From Streptomyces sp. NA04227 (lineage in GTDB: Bacteria > Actinomycetota > Actinomycetes > Streptomycetales > Streptomycetaceae), in assembly GCF_013364195.1 (NCBI RefSeq), contig NZ_CP054918.1, positions 1,539,001-1,603,000 of the forward strand: a DNA stretch of 64,000 nt, in the 5' to 3' direction. Both the position numbers and the translations under genes were made by a program. Shown one piece after another: positions 59,012 to 64,000 of this stretch. Under the pieces are notes generated by a model. The model did not search any database, had not been told where the DNA came from, and saw only the letters and a program-made list of their open reading frames with translations. The number at the start of each line of letters is the position of its first letter. Position 1 is the first letter of the stretch.

Positions 59012-59063
59012 GGCCCGAGCACGCTCGGGCCGAGGCGCCCGCCGGTTCTCCGGCGGGCGCCTC
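59012..59063 (+). terminator. Tandem hairpins after glnII
   Basis: ggcccgagc/gctcgggcc (59012-59031) is followed by the 14-bp perfect stem gaggcgcccgccgg/ccggcgggcgcctc with loop ttct (59032-59063). Together they form a strong terminator. Confidence 0.85.
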
Positions 59064-59624
59064 GCCGTTTCCCGGTACGCGAAGGGCTGGCGAAGGGCTA
59101 CGTTCACGGGTCTGCGCTCGTGGGTACTCGTGCACGCTCGTAGATGCTCGTGCGCGCTCCTGGGCGCTCGTGGGTGCTCGTACGTCCGCGGGTGCTCGTA
59201 CGCCCGCGGGTGCGCGTCCGTCCGTGTCCGGACTGCCCGACCACCCCGCCCGACAGCGACAGTTCCCATTCCGCCGACGCCCGTCAGCCGACCTCGCACC
59301 CGCCCCGCCGTGCATAGTTCCCGCCCCGCGACGGGGTGTTGACGGACGCCGGTCCCAGTGGTCGGCAACGTGAGATCGGCCACGCGAAGGTCGGGTCTCG
59401 GCCAGCACAGGGCCGTGCGGCGCGGGCGACGGGACCCTCGCCGGAAGTCGGTCCGGCCCCGTCCCGGCCGGGAATCGCGGGGCAACGCGGCTTCGGGACG
59501 GCCGCGTTCGGTGGGCGCGGGCGGCGATCGTACGGGCGGGCGCGGGCGACCCGGCCCGTATCACCTGCCGAGACCGTACGTGAGAACTCTGCTGCGATCA
59601 CGTGTCGTCTGCTTCAATGGGGCC
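59064..59624. other. Gap between glnII and the leader mini-ORF
   Basis: About 560 bp. From ~59105 to 59230 there are degenerate 9-11-bp repeats of gctcgtgggt/gctcgtacg type. The remainder is GC-rich DNA with no gene, probably including the promoter of the leader mini-ORF and regulator, not identified precisely. Confidence 0.4.
59105..59230. repeat. Degenerate gctcgtggg repeats
   Basis: About ten imperfect copies of gctcgt(ggg/acg)t with 1-4-base variation lie downstream of the glnII terminator. They do not form regular CRISPR-like spacers. Confidence 0.65.
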
Positions 59625-59744
59625 ATGGCCAGATACCGAATCACCGCGACAGGTCACCAGGACCTCGAGCCGTTCTGGCCTTCCCGTCAGCACCACGACT
59701 TCGACCGGGTGTGTTGCCGCGCGACGAACGCGCGGGCCCTCTAA
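59625..59744 (+). CDS. Leader-like mini-ORF with adjacent cysteines (39 aa)
   Basis: MARYRITATGHQDLEPFWPSRQHHDFDRVCCRATNARAL from ATG 59625, an ORF with coding-like bias in an otherwise empty region. The CC pair near the end resembles Streptomyces putative leader peptides thought to sense cysteine supply through stalled translation. Hairpin-capable DNA (aaccggtcaccgg, ccggcaccccggcc) follows its stop, and the next gene is an OmpR-type regulator. Whether it is translated is unknown; the attenuation role is inference. Confidence 0.5.
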   Translation: MARYRITATGHQDLEPFWPSRQHHDFDRVCCRATNARAL

Positions 59745-60164
59745 AACCGGTCACCGGCTGACAACCGGCACCCCGGCCTTCGGCCAGCGCGCACGAGCAA
59801 TCCCCGCGAGTACATTTTCGCCTCGGCCCTTGGCCGGCGACCGTCCCGCCCCCGGCGGACCGGAAGTACTCGCAGAGTCGCCGAGTTCACGGAATCCCCC
59901 GGATCCCCCGATGTCCCGGATCCCCGGATTACGGAACCGACGCGCTACGGGCGCTCGCAGAGTCCCTCGCGACGTAGTCGGTTCCGGCGAACTCCCCGGT
60001 TTCTCAGGGCCCTTGGATCACCCGGGCCCACGGTCACCGAGGATTCCAGGGTTCCCGGGCTTTCGAGGTTCCGCAGTTCGACGGACTCCATGAACTCGAC
60101 CGGCTCGACCACTCGACGAGTTCGACGCATCCGACGACTTCCGCGCGAAGAGAGCTGACCTCCC
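59745..60164. other. Structured leader before the OmpR-type gene
   Basis: 420 bp between the mini-ORF and the regulator. The stem cggaaccgac/gtcggttccg (59932-59941 with 59977-59986), with ctac/gtag pairing inside, and several ccccggatcc-type direct repeats suggest a structured transcript. No other gene is seen. Confidence 0.45.
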
Positions 60165-61013
60165 ATGGCCCACACCCAAGCGTTCCCGACCGCCTCCGCC
60201 CACCGCACCGCGCCCGCACCGGCCCGGCACCGACTGCGTGCCGTGGACCGGGACGAGGTGGTCGACGTCTCCGAGTTCCTCCCGCCGGGCGCGACCTGGC
60301 TGCCCGCACCACCGCACACGCTGCCCACGCTGCCGGGCCGCCCGCCGATGGTCGGATACCTGGTCCTGGTGCCCGCCGACCAGGAACAGCGGCTGCTGCC
60401 CGCCCAGTTCGCGCAGGCGGCGGCAGCGGCCGTGAGCGCCCCCGCCGGTACCGTGCCCGACGGTGCCGCTCCCGTCGGCGCCGCCCCGGCCACGCGTACG
60501 ACCGAGGGTGCACCGCACCGGCAGGCAGCGCGGACCGGGACCCCGCAGGCTCCCGCCCAGGCACCGAACTCCCCTGCCCAGCAAGGCCTTTCGGGCCTTC
60601 AAGGACTCCAGGGACTGAACGGCCTTCAGGCGCCGCAGGACGCTCAGGGCCTCCAGAACCTGCCGCCCTTCCACACCCCGCAGCACACCACTGCCGACGC
60701 AGGGCAGGCCGAACGTCGCGACACCGGGATCTACGTCGACCCGGTGCAGCGCACCGCGGCCGTGGACGGGGAGCAACTCGACCTCACCTACCTGGAGTTC
60801 GAGCTGCTCGCCCATCTGGTGGCCCACCCGCACCGGGTTCACACCCGGGACCAGTTGGTCACCACGGTCTGGGGCTACGGGCACGTGGGCGACGGCCGCA
60901 CGGTCGACGTCCATGTCGCCCGGCTGCGCCGCAAGCTCGGCACCCGGCACCGTCAGCTGATCCAGACGGTGCGTCGCGTGGGCTACAAGTACGCGCCCTC
61001 ATTGGGTCGTTGA
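60165..61013 (+). CDS. OmpR/PhoB-type winged-helix regulator resembling GlnRII
   Basis: A 282-residue protein from ATG 60165. The C-terminus is a winged helix of the OmpR/PhoB class: LDLTYLEFELLAHLVAHPHRVHTRDQLVTTVWGYGHVGDGRTVDVHVARLRRKLG, then VGYKYAPSLGR. There is no phosphorylatable receiver domain; the first ~150 residues include low-complexity SGLQGLQGLNGLQAPQDAQGLQ. In S. coelicolor, GlnRII is an OmpR-like regulator encoded just downstream of glnII that binds the same targets as GlnR. The position and family here match, so I infer a GlnRII-type nitrogen regulator. Confidence 0.8.
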   Translation: MAHTQAFPTASAHRTAPAPARHRLRAVDRDEVVDVSEFLPPGATWLPAPPHTLPTLPGRPPMVGYLVLVPADQEQRLLPAQFAQAAAAAVSAPAGTVPDGAAPVGAAPATRTTEGAPHRQAARTGTPQAPAQAPNSPAQQGLSGLQGLQGLNGLQAPQDAQGLQNLPPFHTPQHTTADAGQAERRDTGIYVDPVQRTAAVDGEQLDLTYLEFELLAHLVAHPHRVHTRDQLVTTVWGYGHVGDGRTVDVHVARLRRKLGTRHRQLIQTVRRVGYKYAPSLGR

Positions 61014-61017
61014 GCAC

Positions 61018-61054
61018 CGAAGGCCGGTGACCCGGCACAGGTCACCGGCCTTCG
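61018..61054 (+). terminator. Terminator after the OmpR-type gene
   Basis: cgaaggccggtgacc pairs perfectly with ggtcaccggccttcg across a 7-base loop, four bases past the stop. Confidence 0.9.
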
Positions 61055-61211
61055 CGGGCGGTCCGCAAGCAGTCCTCGGGATCGTCGACGGCGGCCGGGG
61101 CGGGTGCCCGACAGCGGCTGGGGCGGGTACCCGAAAGCGGCCGGGGGCGAATCGTTCGCCTGGCGGCAGAATCGGCTTCCGTCCCGCACCGGGCCGGGGC
61201 ACAGTCGCGGT

Positions 61212-62201
61212 ATGAGACTTCTGATTCTGGGCGGTACGGAGTTCGTCGGGCGGGCGGTCACCGAGGCGGCGCTCGCCCGCGGCTGGGACGTGACGTGCTT
61301 CCACCGCGGACGCCACGAGGCCCCGGCCGGGGCGCGGGTCCTGCACGGCGACCGCACCGAGCCCCGCTCTCTCGCCGCGCTCGACGGGGGTGAGTGGGAC
61401 GCGGTCGTGGACACCTGGTCCTCGGCACCGACCGCGGTGCGCGACGCGGCACGCGTACTGAAGGACCGCGTCAACCGCTATGTCTACGTGTCGAGTTGCT
61501 CGGTCTACGACTGGCCGCCGCTGGCCGACTACAACGAGGACACCCCTCTCGTGGACGGCTCCGCGGACGCGGACCACACCGCGTACGCCGAGGACAAGCG
61601 CGGCGGCGAACTGGCCGCGCTGCGCGAGTTCGGCGCCGAGCGGACCCTGTTCGTACGGTGCGGGCTCATCATCGGCCCCTGGGAGAACATCGGCCGCCTG
61701 CCGTACTGGCTGAACCGGATCGCGCGCGGGGGTGCGGTGCTCGCACCCGGCCCGTACGAGCTGCCGGTGCAGTACATCGACGTACGCGACCTCGCCGAGT
61801 GGACGCTGGACGCCACGGAGAAGGGGCTCGGCGGCCCGTACAACATGGTCGGTCCGCAGGGGTCCACCACCATCGGCGAGCTGCTCGACACCTGTGTGCG
61901 GGTGACCGGGTCGAGCGCCGAGCTGCGCTGGACGGATCCCGGAACCCTGCTCGATGCGGGCGTCGAGCCCTGGACGCAACTGCCGATCTGGATGCCGCCG
62001 GACACCGAACTGCACGACGCCGCCTTCCGCGCCGATGTCACGGCGGCTCTGGAGAGCGGCCTGCGGGTCCGTCCGGTCGCCGAAACAGTGGCCGACACCT
62101 GGCAGTGGCTGACCTCGATCGGAGGCGAGGCCCCGCAGCGGCCCGACCGCCCCCGGGTCGGGCTCACGCCGGAGCGCGAGCGGGAGGTGCTGGGGCTTTA
62201 G
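61212..62201 (+). CDS. NAD-dependent epimerase/reductase
   Basis: A 329-residue protein from ATG 61212 (MRLLILGGTEFVGRAVTEAALARGWDV). The Rossmann motif GGTEFVG, VVDTWSSAPTAVRDAA, YVSSCSVYDW, the Tyr-x-x-x-Lys catalytic pair in YAEDKRGGELA and YIDVRDLAEW show an extended short-chain dehydrogenase/epimerase. The specific substrate is unknown. It stands alone between two terminators. Confidence 0.9.
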   Translation: MRLLILGGTEFVGRAVTEAALARGWDVTCFHRGRHEAPAGARVLHGDRTEPRSLAALDGGEWDAVVDTWSSAPTAVRDAARVLKDRVNRYVYVSSCSVYDWPPLADYNEDTPLVDGSADADHTAYAEDKRGGELAALREFGAERTLFVRCGLIIGPWENIGRLPYWLNRIARGGAVLAPGPYELPVQYIDVRDLAEWTLDATEKGLGGPYNMVGPQGSTTIGELLDTCVRVTGSSAELRWTDPGTLLDAGVEPWTQLPIWMPPDTELHDAAFRADVTAALESGLRVRPVAETVADTWQWLTSIGGEAPQRPDRPRVGLTPEREREVLGL

Positions 62202-62264
62202 GCCCTGCCGCGCGCACTGGGCGAGCTCAACACCCTTCGTGTCAAAGGACGTTGACGCCATCGT

Positions 62265-62292
62265 GGCCCGCTCCCTCCCGAGGGAGCGGGCC
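62265..62292 (+). terminator. Terminator after the epimerase gene
   Basis: ggcccgctccct pairs perfectly (12 bp) with agggagcgggcc around a cccg loop, about 65 bases after the stop. Confidence 0.85.
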
Positions 62293-62478
62293 ATCGTCGC
62301 TCCGGCCCACCCGTCGCCCAACGCCACGACCCGGCTCTCGCGCACACCGCGCCGATCGGCCCCACCCGCCCGCGCCCACCCGTGTGACCAGACCCACACC
62401 ACAGTCCCGTGGACGCCTCCCGCCACCCTCACTAATCTCCGGCACACCTAGTCAACTAATTGCATAGGAGGAGGGTCG

Positions 62479-62871
62479 ATGCATCCCTTCCGTAAAGCGG
62501 TGGAGGCCCGGGACCTCGCGGCGATCGAGGCGTTGCTCGCCGAGGACGTGGTGTTCAGCAGTCCGGTCGCGCACAAGCCGTATCCGGGCAAGGCGATCAC
62601 GGCGGCAATCCTGCGGGCGGTGATCCAGGTCTTCGAGAACTTCCGCTACGAACGGGAGATCGCCTCGCCCGACGGCCGGGACCACGCCTTCGTGTTCCGG
62701 GCCGAGGTGAACGGGCTCGAAGTGCACGGCTGCGACTTCCTGCACTTCGACGAGGAGGGCCGTATCGACGAGTTCACCGTGATGGTGCGGCCGCTCTCGG
62801 CGGCCAAGGCCCTGGCCGAGGCGATGGGTGCCCGGTTCGAGGAGATCCAGCGGGAGGCCGCGGGCCGGTGA
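62479..62871 (+). CDS. SnoaL/NTF2-like protein
   Basis: A 130-residue protein from ATG 62479 with ggaggaggg upstream. MHPFRKAVEARDLAAIEALLAEDVVFSSPVAHKPYPGKAIT, a central barrel (EREIASPDGRDHAFVFRAEVNG) and GCDFLHFDEEGRIDEFTVMVRPLSA at the end give the cone-shaped NTF2/SnoaL fold. Members bind or isomerise small molecules; the role here is unknown. It lies between the epimerase and the sensor-kinase gene. The upstream DNA includes tagtcaacta, a small palindrome that may be an operator. Confidence 0.88.
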   Translation: MHPFRKAVEARDLAAIEALLAEDVVFSSPVAHKPYPGKAITAAILRAVIQVFENFRYEREIASPDGRDHAFVFRAEVNGLEVHGCDFLHFDEEGRIDEFTVMVRPLSAAKALAEAMGARFEEIQREAAGR

Positions 62872-63106
62872 GGAGCGGGTCCTCGCCGCACGCACCGACG
62901 CGGAGGGGATCCGGGCGCCGACCGACGCCGCCCGCCGGGGGTGGTGCCAGCACCACCCCTGGTCCGGGGGCCGGGCCCCGTGCCCGGCGGCCGGGGCGCG
63001 GGCGAGACTGTTACCGGTCCCCCTCGGGGGATGCGGCGGGACAGCGGGTCCCGTGGCCCGGCGGTGTACGGTCCGGCGGGCGGCACAGTGGACGGGGAGC
63101 GGTGCG

Positions 63107-64000
63107 ATGGGACTGGGGCAGCGGCTGAGAGCGGCGGTGGTGGCCGCGCTGCGGGGGCTGGTGCTCGCCGTGGTGGCCCTCGCGGGGTCGATCGTGCTGT
63201 TCGTGCTGTCGGTGGTGTCGATCGTGCTGATCCCGCTGGGCGTGGGCGCGTTCACCACGCCCACGGTGGTGGCGGCGGTACGCGGCTTCGCCAACTGGCG
63301 GCGGCTGTGGGCGGCGCAGTGGTGCGGGGTGCGTATTCCGCAGCGGTACCGGCCCTTCCCCGAGGATCTGCGGCCCGGCGTGATCGGCCGCCTGGAGCAG
63401 TGCCGACTGCTCCTGAAAGACCCCGCGACCTGGCGCGAACTGCTGTGGCTGCCGGTCGACATGACGGCGGGCTTCCTCACCGCGCTGATCGCGGCCGCAC
63501 TCGTTGTGTACCCGCTGGAGGGCTTCGCGCTCGGCGCGGGCCTGTGGCGGGCGTTCACCGACGGCACCCGGACGGGCTACTGGTACGGCTTCGTCCCGAT
63601 CGACGGCCAGGCGAGCGGCTTCCAGGCCGCGGGGCTCGGCGCCGCCATCCTCGTACTCGGTGTGTTCACGGCACCGCTCGTCCTCAGGCTGCACTTCCGG
63701 CTCACCGGCGCCGTACTCGCCCCGGGCAACGGCGAACTCACCGAGCGGGTACGGGTGTTGACCGAGACGCGGCGGGACGCGGTGGACACCTCGGCGGCCG
63801 AACTGCGGCGCATCGAGCGGGATCTGCACGACGGCGCACAGGCCCGTCTGGTCTCCGTCGGCATGGACCTCGGCACCATCGCGGCGCTCATGGACCACGA
63901 CCCGGCCAAGGCCAAGGAACTCCTCACCCAGGCGCGACAGTCCTCCGCCGAGGCGCTCACCGAACTGCGTGACCTGGTACGCGGCATCCATCCGCCGGTA
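63107..64000 (+). CDS. Sensor histidine kinase (NarL-partner type), 3' end missing
   Basis: From ATG 63107 the frame stays open to the window edge (298 residues). Two N-terminal helices (GLVLAVVALAGSIVLFVLSVVSIVLIPLG) and two later ones (FLTALIAAALVVYPLEG and LGAAILVLGVFTAPLVL) anchor it in the membrane. The phosphoacceptor histidine is in IERDLHDGAQARLVSVGMDLG, a HisKA_3 motif found in kinases that partner NarL/LuxR-type response regulators. The ATPase domain lies beyond the window. The partner regulator gene is probably next. Confidence 0.9.
   Translation, partial: MGLGQRLRAAVVAALRGLVLAVVALAGSIVLFVLSVVSIVLIPLGVGAFTTPTVVAAVRGFANWRRLWAAQWCGVRIPQRYRPFPEDLRPGVIGRLEQCRLLLKDPATWRELLWLPVDMTAGFLTALIAAALVVYPLEGFALGAGLWRAFTDGTRTGYWYGFVPIDGQASGFQAAGLGAAILVLGVFTAPLVLRLHFRLTGAVLAPGNGELTERVRVLTETRRDAVDTSAAELRRIERDLHDGAQARLVSVGMDLGTIAALMDHDPAKAKELLTQARQSSAEALTELRDLVRGIHPPV

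Noticed and set aside
59105..59230. CRISPR array
   Set aside because: The repeats are short, degenerate and without uniform spacers, and no cas genes are present.

Overview
The window is very GC-rich chromosomal DNA with strong third-position G/C bias, frequent GTG starts, twin-arginine signals, melanin genes and a gene order (pepA, lpdA, sucB, aceE, then lipB, lipA, DUF4191, RDD, glnA, then glnII) that I recognise from Streptomyces. The organism is therefore almost certainly a Streptomyces or a very close relative, and most of the window is conserved core chromosome. I saw no rRNA, tRNA, CRISPR array or phage module.

Layout. Positions 1-4.1 kb are an accessory patch, less GC-rich in places, with remnants of Rhs polymorphic-toxin cassettes: a C-terminal Rhs core joined to a TreTu-like ADP-ribosyltransferase toxin, its probable immunity gene, an orphan toxin tail overlapping a second immunity-like gene, a third immunity-like gene, and two copies of the 3' end of a probable methyltransferase gene that bracket the Rhs piece. 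From 4.1 to 9.9 kb lie late cobalamin genes (cobU, cobT, cobS), interrupted by a methyltransferase gene on the other strand. From 10.2 to 19.6 kb are pepA and the 2-oxoacid dehydrogenase set lpdA, sucB, a GntR regulator and aceE. From 19.8 to 26.3 kb are small conserved proteins, an acetyltransferase, the melC1-melC2 tyrosinase operon (with an apparently exact in-frame 558-bp tandem duplication in melC2), an epimerase and a flavin oxidoreductase.

From 26.4 to 34.2 kb are an HTH regulator, lipB, lipA, a 211-bp MITE-like element, a small protein, DUF4191, RDD and glnA with a GlnR box and terminator. From 34.3 to 40.4 kb is an accessory-like stretch with two TetR regulators, a secreted protein of unknown function, a PPOX-type flavin/F420 protein, a D-aminoacylase-like amidohydrolase and a membrane protein. 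From 40.5 to 49.9 kb a peptide ABC transporter operon (minus) diverges from a ROK regulator and an M81 peptidase gene (plus). From 50 to 57.7 kb are small genes, an ArsC-like protein, a UvrA-like ABC resistance protein, AraC plus VOC genes, an EamA exporter and an ArsR regulator whose upstream regions share an operator-like motif. From 57.9 kb to the end are glnII, a Cys-Cys leader-like mini-ORF before an OmpR-type regulator resembling GlnRII, an epimerase, a SnoaL-like protein and a truncated sensor kinase.

Functionally, two glutamine synthetases and a GlnR-type regulator form a nitrogen theme; lipA/lipB supply the lipoyl cofactor used by SucB and the AceE-SucB-LpdA complex; and the Dpp-like transporter plus M81 peptidase look like a peptide-scavenging unit. 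All functions are inferred from sequence patterns read by eye; no database search was run.
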